Part shown: positions 48,359 through 58,335 of the stretch, piece after piece
Numbering within the stretch: position 1 is the stretch's first letter
Layout: the number at the start of each line of letters is the position of its first letter
NCBI GenBank assembly: GCA_945910005.1
Contig: OX246740.1
Location: forward strand, 481,917 to 545,916
Origin: Isoperla grammatica
Lineage: Eukaryota; Arthropoda; Insecta; Plecoptera; Perlodidae
DNA: 64,000 bases
Reading direction: 5' to 3'
The notes under the pieces: generated by a model
What the model was told of the DNA's origin: nothing
Databases searched by the model: none
Seen by the model: only the letters and a program-made list of their open reading frames with translations
Program-made: the position numbers and the translations under genes

Positions 48359-50452
48359 TTAAAGCGAATGTAACAAAAGAAACTCTTTTACTGATATTTT
48401 CACTTGATTCATTCTATCCACATCTTTCAATTCCATTGGCAACATATTAAAACATTGAGGCACTTTTACATGCAATGATCTTTCACCATATTTATTTACA
48501 AAATTGGGAACTCTGTACACTTTGGAGGCTTTTGCTCTTGTACAAATGCTATGGTCAATTTCAATTTTGAATTCGTTAGTGAAATAGAATTTGATAATTA
48601 ACTTATAGATATACAAAAAATTTACAGGAAGCAAGTCTAATAATTTAAAAAGCTGATTTGAGGAACAATGGTCAGTTATGTGATTTGGGAGTATGTGTTT
48701 AATCATCCTGATCTGTAAGCTAATAATTTGTTTAAGATACATATGAGAAGCATTTCCCCAGGCTAACACCGCGTACGAGATTAAAGACTCCACCAAGGCG
48801 ATGTACACTGTGCGAAGTAAACTGTATGGAAGAATATCCTTCAAACGATAAAGTTGCACAGCACACGGTCTAATCCGGTTGCATACCCTAGCAATCTGTT
48901 TATCCCAAGAAAAGCATTTATCAATCACAATACCCAAGTACTCATGGCTGTACACCGACTCAATTTCTTGATCGCAACTGCAAGTTATGTCCGTGGCATT
49001 TTGGTTAGAAGTATTATGCAAGCACTGGACTGAGTGTGATATAACTTTAACTATCGAGTTATGATTGGTATTCAGAGGAGTAGATATATGTACAATTTTA
49101 GTTTTTATAGCATTTACAATCAAGCCATCATCATGAGTCCACCTCAGCAAGTTTATATAGTCTTCTTGCAAATACTTTTCCGCCGTATGAATATTCTTGT
49201 GAATCGCAATAAGTGCAGAATCATCAGCAAAAAAAAATGCAAAACACTTCTTAAAAATTCGCGCCATCTCATTTACATACACTAAGTATAACAATGGTCC
49301 CAAGATAGATCCTTGTGGCACCCCTGATTTGATCAATTTAGCCGTGCTATAATCCTCCCCAATTTTTACAATTATCTTTCTATTATCTAAATAACTCTCA
49401 AACCACCGTAGAATTGGACCTCTCACACCAATATTGTCCAATGCTTGCAATAATTTCTTGTGATTTAGAGTATCAAATGCTTTAGTGAAGTCCACAAACA
49501 TACATACTACATGAAAATTTTCATTTAACTTAGAATTAATAAGATCAGAAAATTTCAGTAAAAGATCAGATGTACTTTTCCCCTTTTGAAAGCCGAATTG
49601 ATTTTTGTTTATGATAGAAAATTTAGTCAAATAGTTATTTAAACAATCAGCCACATATCTTTCCATTACCTTATCGACTACAGACAATAAGGCAATTGGA
49701 CGATAGTTGGAATACTCGTAGTGGCTTCCTTTTTTATAAACCGGCCTCACTATAGCAATTTTTAACATTTCTGGCACGACACCTTCATTAATCGATAAAT
49801 TTATCAGCAAAGCTAGTGATGGACTGATCTGATCCTTAATATTTTGCAAGTCTTTAACCCTTATTCCGTCAAACCCAGCTTGTTTACCACTATTCATTTC
49901 TTCGATAATTTTTCCCACTGTTTTCGCATCAATAGGGGGTATGTATACTGATTGCCCCTGAACGTTAATTAAACTGCTTTCTCCTTGAACCGTTTCCCTA
50001 CAAATCACATCACAGTTATGAACAATAAGCTCAACCTCTTCCACAAAAACGTTCGCAAATGAGTTTGCTATAGTAACAGATGACTCTCTTTTACCCAGAT
50101 ACTTTTTAATAACCTCATCGACCGACTCTTTTTTTTTCTTGCCTATTATAGTATTTATAGCTTGCCACGTTTCTTTAATACTTCCCCTATTTCTTTCCAA
50201 AAGTGCACGGTAATAGTTTTGTTTTGCTAGTTTGATCTTTTTGTTTACTTTATTTCGGAGGTTATTGTATTCTGACCTATACACACCTTTCGTAAGATTT
50301 AAACATTTAAATTTTTTCCATTGTTGAAAAAAACGGTCTCTTTTTGCTATCATTTCTAATAACTCCAACGTCATCCAAGATTGATTACTCCTTTTCTTAT
50401 TACTTTTCTCTTTGACGAACACTGCCCGTTTATCCAATAGTTCGGGCGACAC
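48359..50452 (-). CDS. LINE ORF2, reverse transcriptase part
   Basis: This 697-residue frame encodes a non-LTR reverse transcriptase that copies element RNA at the nicked target. The linker motif SWMTLELLEMIAKRDRFFQQ is followed by the RT palm: MFVDFTKAFDTLNH (motif A), SGVPQGSILGPLLYL (motif B) and the catalytic FFADDSALIA (motif C). The C-terminal part has SLISYAVLAWGNASHMYL and a conserved NKYGERSLHVKVPQ..NMLP end typical of this LINE group. No frameshift or stop is seen, so the copy is young. It lacks its own endonuclease: that domain lies about 3.1 kb away at 53567-54514, beyond the inner LINE. The 3' UTR shares a CCACAAAGC(C/T)AAG motif with the inner element. Confidence 0.92.
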   Translation of the reverse strand: MSPELLDKRAVFVKEKSNKKRSNQSWMTLELLEMIAKRDRFFQQWKKFKCLNLTKGVYRSEYNNLRNKVNKKIKLAKQNYYRALLERNRGSIKETWQAINTIIGKKKKESVDEVIKKYLGKRESSVTIANSFANVFVEEVELIVHNCDVICRETVQGESSLINVQGQSVYIPPIDAKTVGKIIEEMNSGKQAGFDGIRVKDLQNIKDQISPSLALLINLSINEGVVPEMLKIAIVRPVYKKGSHYEYSNYRPIALLSVVDKVMERYVADCLNNYLTKFSIINKNQFGFQKGKSTSDLLLKFSDLINSKLNENFHVVCMFVDFTKAFDTLNHKKLLQALDNIGVRGPILRWFESYLDNRKIIVKIGEDYSTAKLIKSGVPQGSILGPLLYLVYVNEMARIFKKCFAFFFADDSALIAIHKNIHTAEKYLQEDYINLLRWTHDDGLIVNAIKTKIVHISTPLNTNHNSIVKVISHSVQCLHNTSNQNATDITCSCDQEIESVYSHEYLGIVIDKCFSWDKQIARVCNRIRPCAVQLYRLKDILPYSLLRTVYIALVESLISYAVLAWGNASHMYLKQIISLQIRMIKHILPNHITDHCSSNQLFKLLDLLPVNFLYIYKLIIKFYFTNEFKIEIDHSICTRAKASKVYRVPNFVNKYGERSLHVKVPQCFNMLPMELKDVDRMNQVKISVKEFLLLHSL

Positions 50453-50456
50453 CCAC

Positions 50457-50458
<2 letters not shown>

Positions 50459-50492
<34 letters not shown>

Positions 50493-53400
50493 TTATGACT
50501 CCAAGAACCCACAAAGCCAAGACTTGGCTTAACTGTGGTACATAATAAAAAATATTATACATAGTGACAGAACAGAACAGAAAACGGAACATGTATTTAC
50601 AATAACAAAATAATGTATAGAACTAAATACTTGAAACTACTAAGAAAGTGAACTTTACAAAAATCAATACAAATGCAGAATTAACTTGTTTACAGTAATT
50701 AAAATATAAACGGAACATTCACAGTAAAAAGGTGTCAGAAAGTAGATGTGTTTTTAGTTCAGATTTAATTTTAGAAATAGACGACAGGGTTTTGAGTGAG
50801 GATGGTAGCATATTAAATATAGTTGGCACAGAATAAGACAAAGAGCGTTGGCCATATTTGTTAGTATAATTAGGAACTTGTAAGGTGCCCGCCACTTTGA
50901 GCCTTGTCTCCTTACAGGTGTCCATAGGGATCTTAAAATCCGGTTTAAAATAAAAGTACAACAAAAATCTATATACGAATAAAGAATAAATTGGCAGTAT
51001 ATTACAAAATGAAAATATTTGTTTTCTAGAAAGTGTAGTATCGATTTTGATGTCGCATATTACCATTTTTAGCATTCTAACTTGTAGGTCTTCAACCCTT
51101 TGCGTATGGCACCGCGAAGCATTGCCCCAAGCTAGAATGCCATATAAAATTAATGATTCGGCCATAGATTGATAAACGGCTCTAAATAATGTAAAGGGCA
51201 GAATATATTTAAGTGCATACAATCGAGAAGAGCATGAGCGTAGTTTATTACATAGTTTATCAATATGATTTCTCCAAGAAAAGTTACGATCAACAATTAC
51301 GCCCAGGTACTCATACTCGTCCACACATTCTATTTTTAAACTGCAATCACAATATGTCACTTCATCCACATTATGAAGGCAATTAAAATCATGATAAATG
51401 ATATTTATAGGAAAGTCTCTTTCACGATTATGGGGAGAAGAAATATGTAAAACTTTAGTTTTAGACGAGTTAATTACTAATTCATTATCGTGATTCCAAC
51501 GCAGAAGGTTATTAAAATCAGTTTGCAACATTTCCTGTGCAATACGAATATCTGAATGCACGGCAAGTAAGACAGTATCGTCAGCATAAGATAAAATAAT
51601 GCAAAAAATAAGACATTTGGACATAAAATTAACATAAATCAAAAATAGAGTCGGTCCCAAAATAGACCCTTGTGGGACCCCAGAATCACAAGGTCTTTCT
51701 TCACTTGATTGGCCGTTTACTTTAACCTGCATAAATCTATTAGTTAAATAATTTTTAAACCAGTCTAACGCAATTCCACGGATGCCAATTGACTCTAAAG
51801 CTCGTAATAGTTTCTGATGGTTGAGGGTATCGAATGCTTTACTGAAATCTACAAATAATGCCAAAACTTGCATATTGTCGTTAAGTTTAGAATTGACGTA
51901 ATTGGAGAACTCTAATAACAGTGTGGAGGTACTCTTTCCTTTTTGAAAACCAAATTGTTTACTATTTATAATCCCGTATTTATTTAAGTATTCGATCAAG
52001 TTGTTAGCAACATGTCTTTCTAAAAGTTTCTCAATACTTGGCAATATTGCAATAGGTCTGTAATTAGAGTAAAGCGTATGGTCACCCTTCTTATATATTG
52101 GTTTAATTATTGATTTTTTGAGGCGCTTAGGGATGATACCGGTCTCCATCGATTTGTTTATTAACACGACTAGTACAGGAGCAATAGAGTCCTTGACAAA
52201 TTGCAGGTCTTGAACACGTATCTTATCTACACCTGGCTGTTTATTTACATTAAGTGAGTCGATCATTTCCCTAACAGTTGGAAGAGTAACTGGTTTCATG
52301 AAAAACGATTGACTCACTGGGATATTGACATTCTGAGCTCGCTGCAATGTAACAACGTCACAATCATGTTTCAACGTACTTATTTCGTCAACAAATGAAT
52401 TCACAAAATTGTTTACAACTAGGTTCACATCTACGTCTTTACACAAAAATTTATTGATTACGTCATCAACTGACATTCGTTTCTTTTTTCCAGCGATCTG
52501 GTTGATAATTTGCCACGTCTCTTTTAAGTCCCCTCGTGCGTTTAGAATTAACTCGCGATAAAACTTTATCTTTGCTTTGTTTATAGCTTTAGTAACTTTA
52601 TTCCTGTACGCATTATACTCCGTTCTAAGACGGGTTTTCTTTTCACCAAGGATACAGTTTTTCCAATCTTTAAAAAGTCTATCTCTAACTTTCGTCATAA
52701 TAACAAGTTCGTCAGACACCCATATTTTGCGAGGTCTATCTCTTGACTTAGGTATTTTATTCCCCCTGAAGATAGAACTGTCATAAGCTTCTGTAAACTG
52801 TCTAGATATTATAGTGTATATTTCTTCTGGATCATCGGCATCACAAGCTAAGTTCCAGTTAATATTAGACAAGTTATGCTTTAATTTTCTTTCGTTAAGC
52901 GTAATTGCGACAGAGATATTATTGTCATTAGAATGATTATTATGCGTATTAACGTTGATAGACTTTCCTATAAACCCTAAACAAGTAAGCACCATATAGT
53001 GGTCAGAGACTTTAGTGGTAAGGATAGCGGATTCACATGACGAGAAACTTCCACGCAAAAAAATGTGATCAATACAAGATGACACAAACCTACCAGAAAT
53101 ATACTCTTCGCGTGTACTTTTAGTAATGCATTTACTAAAACCGTGTGCGGCCAACACATCTTCATACATAACAGTATATCTGTCCAAAGTATCAAGTAAA
53201 TTTATATTGACGTCCCCAACTATGATCCCATTAATGCCAAAACATTTCCCTAAAAACACATCTAGTTCTTCAATAAAGTTTAAACGACTTAAGTTAGGAG
53301 GACGATACAAAGCTAACAAATGAACACATGTGTTATTAAGATAAATAGTACCACAAAGCGCTTCTGCATTCAAAAAATCAACGTTAATTTCAGCAAATTT

Positions 53401-53566
53401 TAATGTTTCTTTAACAAATATAAGTATGCCACCACCTATTCTGTTTATTCTTTGTTTTGATATTTTTTGATACCCCTGCAAATTATATAAATTAACATCA
53501 CAATTAGAAATTTCACTTATAACTAAAACATCTATTGATCCTAAGTAATCTTGCAAAATACACACT
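50459..53566 (-). mobile_element. inner LINE copy, 5'-truncated, with poly-A tail
   Basis: The T run at 50459-50490 on plus is the poly-A tail of this minus-strand copy. Its 3' UTR is 50491-50718. Its 5' end falls inside the endonuclease domain at about 53566. The outer element's endonuclease reading frame runs into it (shared overlap 53513-53565 in another frame). Confidence 0.85.
50719..53565 (-). CDS. LINE ORF2: endonuclease plus reverse transcriptase (inner copy)
   Basis: 948 residues, intact apart from missing roughly the first 50. The apurinic-type endonuclease (about residues 1-200) shows ISEI, GGGILIFVK, LLALYRPPN, IIVGDVNINLLD, SSCIDHIFLRG and the catalytic SDHYMV. The linker KIWVSDELVIMTKVRDRLF leads to the RT with ALFVDFSKAFDTLNH, SGVPQGSILGPTLFLIYV and SYADDTVLLAVH. 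The C-terminal NKYGQRSLSYSVPTIFNMLP end matches the outer copy. The first codon listed is simply where the truncated element starts, not a real initiator. It is a different subfamily from the outer element (many amino-acid differences throughout). Confidence 0.93.
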   Translation of the reverse strand: MCILQDYLGSIDVLVISEISNCDVNLYNLQGYQKISKQRINRIGGGILIFVKETLKFAEINVDFLNAEALCGTIYLNNTCVHLLALYRPPNLSRLNFIEELDVFLGKCFGINGIIVGDVNINLLDTLDRYTVMYEDVLAAHGFSKCITKSTREEYISGRFVSSCIDHIFLRGSFSSCESAILTTKVSDHYMVLTCLGFIGKSINVNTHNNHSNDNNISVAITLNERKLKHNLSNINWNLACDADDPEEIYTIISRQFTEAYDSSIFRGNKIPKSRDRPRKIWVSDELVIMTKVRDRLFKDWKNCILGEKKTRLRTEYNAYRNKVTKAINKAKIKFYRELILNARGDLKETWQIINQIAGKKKRMSVDDVINKFLCKDVDVNLVVNNFVNSFVDEISTLKHDCDVVTLQRAQNVNIPVSQSFFMKPVTLPTVREMIDSLNVNKQPGVDKIRVQDLQFVKDSIAPVLVVLINKSMETGIIPKRLKKSIIKPIYKKGDHTLYSNYRPIAILPSIEKLLERHVANNLIEYLNKYGIINSKQFGFQKGKSTSTLLLEFSNYVNSKLNDNMQVLALFVDFSKAFDTLNHQKLLRALESIGIRGIALDWFKNYLTNRFMQVKVNGQSSEERPCDSGVPQGSILGPTLFLIYVNFMSKCLIFCIILSYADDTVLLAVHSDIRIAQEMLQTDFNNLLRWNHDNELVINSSKTKVLHISSPHNRERDFPINIIYHDFNCLHNVDEVTYCDCSLKIECVDEYEYLGVIVDRNFSWRNHIDKLCNKLRSCSSRLYALKYILPFTLFRAVYQSMAESLILYGILAWGNASRCHTQRVEDLQVRMLKMVICDIKIDTTLSRKQIFSFCNILPIYSLFVYRFLLYFYFKPDFKIPMDTCKETRLKVAGTLQVPNYTNKYGQRSLSYSVPTIFNMLPSSLKTLSSISKIKSELKTHLLSDTFLL

Positions 53567-54514
53567 TAATACCTCTATTGTAGCACTTCTTTCTTTAACA
53601 AACGAACTTTTTGCATATGCAATCTTGAAATTAAAATAAATCGCCTGATACAAATTCTCACAGCTATTGGCAATTAACAAACTATCCCAATCAACACGCT
53701 TTAAAGCGTGAAGCAGATTAGCTTCATTTATACACTTTCCATATATTGTACTTTCCGATTTTCTTTTAATACTATCTAATCCCAATGAAATCATTATCAT
53801 ATAGTGGTCGGACAACTTAGATGTATAAATGGCTGGCTTGATACGGATGTCAACAGCCCGCACGTAAACATGATCGATACATGAACTTCTAAGCGCGCCC
53901 TCTACTACCTCCTCACGCGTAGCCTTGGAAATACATCTCATAAAACCATTCACAGCCAGACTGGTTTCATAATGCTGCGCAAATGAATCACATTCATTTA
54001 AAATATCAATGTTTACATCACCAATCATTATAGCCGTATTAACTTTGGTATTTTGCCAATAACTCTCGATCTCCTCTATAAACTCATTCTTGGTGTTGTT
54101 ATTAGGAGGCCTGTACACGCACAACAGAGACACAGTGTTATTGCCTACCGTTAAATTGCCTGCTAGTCCTTCAAAATGATTAAACAAAACATAATTTCTT
54201 TCAAATAAGACAGAGTTTTCAATGTACAAAATTAACCCACCACCTCTTCTACCTTTTCTTAACTGATGGAATGTTACATAACCTTCTAATTCATACAGAT
54301 CACTTACACTATGCACATTTACCTCACTTAAAACAAGCACGTGAAATTTTCCTAATTGTTTCCCAAGAATCACTTGCAACTCATCCCTGTGTCTATTTAT
54401 TGATCGAATATTCAGGTGAATAATCGTAAGACCTTCGGACTCTTGCATCCAACTATTTATACTATCCACTACCTGCGTATCCGCCACGAGTGACGGTGGA
54501 TTCCATAGTTCCAT
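53513..54514 (-). CDS. LINE ORF2 N-terminus: endonuclease (outer copy, interrupted)
   Basis: The frame starts MELWNPPSLVADTQVVDSIN and includes the endonuclease start IIHLNIRSINRHRDELQ, then LSEVNV, GGGLILYIEN, CVYRPPNNN, MIGDVNIDILNE, SSCIDHVYVRA and KLSDHYMI, the standard active-site blocks of LINE AP-endonucleases that nick the target. The LINE-derived part ends at about 53567. The last 17 or so residues are read out of frame from the inner LINE. It lies 15 bp downstream of ORF1. Confidence 0.9.
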   Translation of the reverse strand: MELWNPPSLVADTQVVDSINSWMQESEGLTIIHLNIRSINRHRDELQVILGKQLGKFHVLVLSEVNVHSVSDLYELEGYVTFHQLRKGRRGGGLILYIENSVLFERNYVLFNHFEGLAGNLTVGNNTVSLLCVYRPPNNNTKNEFIEEIESYWQNTKVNTAIMIGDVNIDILNECDSFAQHYETSLAVNGFMRCISKATREEVVEGALRSSCIDHVYVRAVDIRIKPAIYTSKLSDHYMIMISLGLDSIKRKSESTIYGKCINEANLLHALKRVDWDSLLIANSCENLYQAIYFNFKIAYAKSSFVKERSATIEVLSVYFARLLRINRCFSYK

Positions 54515-54529
54515 TTACTTACGTGTATA

Positions 54530-55474
54530 TCAAACAAGTTGGCCAATATCACGTGAGTTTTTTATCTTTACAACTTCACGAGTATTTTCGTCCTTACGGA
54601 CACAAATTAACCCACGATTAAACCACACAAATTTATGACCTGTTAATTTTGCTCTGGCTTTAACAGACCACAAAAGATGTTTGTAGTGTGGCGACAGATG
54701 TTCGTATACAAATATGGGAAGGTTCCCGTTCTCCCGCAGCCCGGGAAACAGGTCCTTGTTGGCCACCGATACACTGCGACGAACAGCGAGCAATTCTTCT
54801 CTTTTCTTCCTTGAGATTAGCTGAACTACTATTTTTTTAGGATAGTTTGTATTAGCAGATCTAACACGATGGACTACGTCAATGTCACCAGGCACAATAT
54901 TAGCACCCAAATGAGTACTAATTTTGACGACAACGTCCTCCAAGTCTTCGCCCTCTTGTTCCAAGACGTTTGAAATTTCAATATTACGATTTCTTCCGTA
55001 CTGATCCAACTCATGAACACGATCACTAAGCTCATCTATAACCTCGTCTTTTTTAACGATTCGCTGCGTGAGATCATGAATAATCTTCCTACTTTCAGCT
55101 AACTCTTCTTTAAGCCCTCTCAGCGACTCAAGCTCCTTTTTAACTTCTCTGAGTTCGTTACGAAGCTCATAAACTACGCTTAGGACCTCACCAATTGCCT
55201 TTTGATTAGCACTTTCAACACTACCACTAAATATATTACTCACATCACTGATCCCTGTCGGTGTTCCAGAGCCGCTACCCGTGGGTGCCCCTTCTGCCTT
55301 GCACTTAGGGCAACGCCACCGAAGCTTCGCCACTTGAGATTTACCTCTATGAGTAGACTTTTTAGAACCAGAACATTCAAAGTGAATATTAGTGTGGCAA
55401 CCTGCGCAATTTACGAAGTCCCCGTCTAGTGGAAGGTTTTTCGTACAGACACTACACTTCTCTGCGTTAGACAT
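54530..55474 (-). CDS. LINE ORF1: zinc-finger, coiled-coil RNA-binding protein
   Basis: 314 residues from ATG 55474. The N-terminus has a PHD-like finger: CSVCTKNLPLDGDFVNCAGC, then HTNIHFEC and RWRCPKCK (Cys4-His-Cys3 pattern). Residues of about 90-165 form a coiled coil rich in E/L/K (ELREVKKELESLRGLKEEL, VIDELSDRVHELDQ). The C-terminal third (RNRNIEISNVLEQEGEDLED, IDVVHRVRS, KKIVVQLISRKKREELL) resembles the RRM-like and C-terminal domains of L1-type ORF1 proteins. Such proteins bind and chaperone the element RNA. It is intact and is the first ORF of the outer LINE. Confidence 0.9.
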   Translation of the reverse strand: MSNAEKCSVCTKNLPLDGDFVNCAGCHTNIHFECSGSKKSTHRGKSQVAKLRWRCPKCKAEGAPTGSGSGTPTGISDVSNIFSGSVESANQKAIGEVLSVVYELRNELREVKKELESLRGLKEELAESRKIIHDLTQRIVKKDEVIDELSDRVHELDQYGRNRNIEISNVLEQEGEDLEDVVVKISTHLGANIVPGDIDVVHRVRSANTNYPKKIVVQLISRKKREELLAVRRSVSVANKDLFPGLRENGNLPIFVYEHLSPHYKHLLWSVKARAKLTGHKFVWFNRGLICVRKDENTREVVKIKNSRDIGQLV

Positions 55475-55547
55475 GACTCAGGTATAGCAATAAACAGCAT
55501 GCGGAGCTCGTTCGCAGCACGTCCACTCTCAACCGCGACTTGCGATC

Positions 55548-55549
<2 letters not shown>
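55475..55549 (-). promoter_or_regulatory. LINE 5' UTR, possible internal promoter
   Basis: Only 75 bp separate the AAT microsatellite from ORF1. It is GC-richer than its surroundings and has AGTCGCGGTTGAGAGTGGAC with GGACGTGC, a DPE-like word (RGACGTG) about 25 bp from the element's first bases, as in jockey-like internal promoters. This is inference from spacing only. Confidence 0.4.

Positions 55550-55640
<91 letters not shown>
55549..55640. repeat. (AAT)n microsatellite
   Basis: About 30 AAT units flank the 5' end of the outer LINE. The same motif and phase on the plus strand flank its 3' end at 47846-48027. Confidence 0.97.
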
Positions 55641-55641
<1 letters not shown>

Positions 55642-55680
55642 CAACATGTTTACGCCGGTTTTGACCGAGTTTGTATATCG

Positions 55681-55932
55681 CTACGTTTATCAAGCGGACT
55701 GGGCTCGCACTTGCCGGTGCGAGCCGAGTTAAGTATACGCACCGAGTTTGACTGATAAACACCTCAGCTCGAGCTTATTTCAGTTCTGTTAAGAAGACGA
55801 TCTAGCCATGTTTAATAGGTTACGGGATAGGGTTTAATAGGAGGAGTCCGGATAGAAGAATGCTTGCTGAACGGGTTCCGAACTCAGTGCGTACTGAAGT
55901 CAGTCCGAACTCAGTCCGCTTGATAAACGTAG
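55681..55932. mobile_element. 252-bp inverted-repeat MITE
   Basis: A perfect 21-bp terminal repeat begins CTACGTTTATCAAGCGGACT and its inverse ends the element. Subterminal copies of (A/G)ACTCAGTCCG and GAGTTTG recur inside, plus a short hairpin GCTCGCAC..GTGCGAGC. TA occurs at position 2-3 of each end, so a TA target is possible. Confidence 0.8.
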
Positions 55933-57404
55933 TGATTGTTTGAAAATAAAAGATTGCTTGGGTTTGAATACTTGAAACTCCTAATACGATCTGTAAAATG
56001 GCAGTGAAGTAAAGGTCGGTTTACACACTTCTTTAAAAGTTTAAAATAAGGTGTAACAAAACAAATCAAGCCCAGCCAATGACAGGTGAAGTTTTATAAG
56101 TCCGGAGAATGGTAGCAATTCTAGTTAGGCAAATAAAACCTTTAAATAAGTGCGTAAATCGACCTTTACTATAAATGTTACCAAAGACCTTGAAACCATT
56201 CTGAGATTAATCTTTACAACACTAAACAAGAATTGATATGGCCAACAAAATTTTAAAATCACAATTCAATGAAATCAAGAAAACATCTCTCCACAAATAG
56301 TTGTGTCACACCACGATGTCTATCTCGCCTCGAAACACGACACTTGTGAAATCAGCCCAGCTAATCAGCTCTAGTCTACGTGGAATTAATATGGCCAAGC
56401 TCCATTGCCAACCTGTGAAATAATCAAATTAAATTAAATTAAATTAATCCTTTCCTCGAGATTTTAAGAGGCTCTCGATAAATAATCGCCCCGGATTAGA
56501 ACCAACGTGTGGCCCACACACGTTATGTGTTTTCATGCGTGGGTCGACGCGTTGTATAATGTATAGCCTTGACAACAGATCTCTTGTCACTTATTACAAT
56601 CTCTTTCTTGAAAACAAACGCCAGTGAGTGTACAAGCTACACAACCCCGGCATTGCCGTCGACAATATTTTGGGAGAGGGGTAAATTACGCCCCTCTAAA
56701 AATTTCTCTTTTGAAAACCAACCCCATTGAACGAACAAGCTACACAAAACATCCTCTTGTGCTGAAAGTTGATACTTCCATATTTCGTGATAAGAGCATT
56801 CGTCTTGCTCAAATGTGGACACACATTGCGCCCTCCATTATGGCCGTTGTAACGTCAAGGAAATACGCCTTATTTAGTTACTATTTGTATTATTAAACTA
56901 GAGATTGCTTTGTGCTGGTACTCTAGGCTCTGTTACAAGCTCTTGTGATGTTGGTGTTTCTTCGTGTTGGAGAATAGAAGAACTTGAACCAAAAGTGCTA
57001 ACATGGAGCACGAAGATTATCAGTGTACTACACTACAAAACCTACACTTATAAACTCAATGTTACTACTATTCCAATGTCTTTGGAACACGAAGGTAAAC
57101 AATATGGCCGACGTACTGTTGGGGCCCAGTGACCTTGCAGCGAGGTCCCCGCGCTGCGCGCTGGGCTGGGTGTGACCCCCCCCCCCCCAACATGTGGGCG
57201 AGTGTCAGCCCACTCATCGCACACGCAGACAGAGTACTTTAGGTAGCCGGGCGATAGATTCGCGCATTATAGCAACGCCAGGGGTCTGCAAACATCCCGG
57301 CACATGACGGTTGCAACATTGGCCTTTGATGCACAACAATAGATTCATTGTTGTACAACATAGTTAATTAATTAATTTGTTAGATAATAGTTTATTAGTT
57401 TTTG
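55933..57404. other. no gene supported
   Basis: An ORF at 56624-56896 (90 residues) has no recognisable domain. A poly-C run (57177-57188) follows a CpG-rich stretch. Confidence 0.5.
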
Positions 57405-57920
57405 TTAGTTAATTTGTCGTCCAGAATCGAAACAGATGTTCTCATTGGCTAATTTGTCATACTGGTTTAACTTTAAAACACGTGCTGCTATTGGTTAAAG
57501 TGAAACAGATGTTCTCATTGGTTAATTGTCGTACTGATTTCAAACACTTATTGGTCAACTTGTCGTCCTCAATTATATCAGATGTTCTCATTAGTAAAAT
57601 TTGTCGTAATGATTTTAAAAACACTACTATTGGTCAACTATTCGACCTGAATTAAATCAGATGTTCTCAATGGTAAATTTGTCGTACTGATTTTAAAATA
57701 CTATTGGTCAACTTTTGTCATTAAATCAGATGTTCTCATTGGTTGACTTGTCGTACTGATTGACTGACGTACTGACACAAACTACTATTGGTCAACTTTT
57801 CGTCCTGAATTAAAACAGGTGTTCTCATTGGTCTTCTTTTCACCCAGAACTGGAACAATTGTACTCATTGGTCAACTCTTGAACAAACTGTTAGCACATG
57901 CTCTCGCATTGGTTAATTTT
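57405..57920. repeat. degenerate tandem repeat rich in ATTGG words
   Basis: An irregular unit of about 85 bp (AATTTGTCGTACTGATTTTA, TATTGGTCAACTTTTCGTCC, AAATCAGATGTTCTCATTGG) repeats about six times with many changes. ATTGG, the complement of the CCAAT box, occurs about eleven times at spacings near 40 bp. Confidence 0.75.
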
Positions 57921-57949
57921 GCATTCGTGAATGAAACTACCCAAGTAGC

Positions 57950-58335
57950 ACAAACTTATGGCAAACTGATGGTAAACTGCGGATCGCCATAAATTGAAGT
58001 GATGGGCCATAGGCGGCGATGCACTTACGGCCCGCTTATGGGGTTGGCCAAGCCCCCTTCTGTTTGCCGTAAGCGGGTTATCGCTTATGGGCCATAGGCG
58101 GGCCGCTGTGGAAAACCGACAGTTGCAAAAACTATAAACTATATTTTTTGCTACAGCGGCCCGCCTGCGCGCCACAACCTTTATTGTGTTGATGTCATGG
58201 TTACGGCGCGTGAGCGGCGTGCTGTAGGTCCTGCATCTTTTTACAGCAGTGGGCCATCACTTTGCCACAACCCCAAAACGTATTGATTCCGCAAACGATC
58301 ATCTGTTAACCGGCAGTTTACCGTCAATTATATGT
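57950..58335. mobile_element. degenerate GC-rich inverted-repeat element
   Basis: The left TGATGGTAAACTGCGG and right GGCAGTTTACCGTCA form an inverted pair. Inside, GCTTATGGGCCATAGGCGG-type words are repeated and CAGCGGCCCGCC is inverted. Borders are approximate. Confidence 0.5.

Larger units (their letters stand above)
48028..55549 (-). mobile_element. CR1/Daphne-like LINE interrupted by a second LINE
   Basis: On the minus strand in order: short 5' UTR, ORF1 (54530-55474), endonuclease (53567-54514), then a second LINE (50459-53566), then the RT part of ORF2 (48359-50452), a 3' UTR and a 27-nt poly-A (48028-48054). The endonuclease fragment ends and the RT fragment begins at nearly the same point of the protein, which suggests one element of about 4.4 kb split by the inner copy. 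A segment around FVKE(R/K)S is present in both fragments and no clean target duplication of the inner insertion is visible. Two separate truncated elements therefore remain possible. AAT microsatellite borders both outer ends. Confidence 0.75.
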
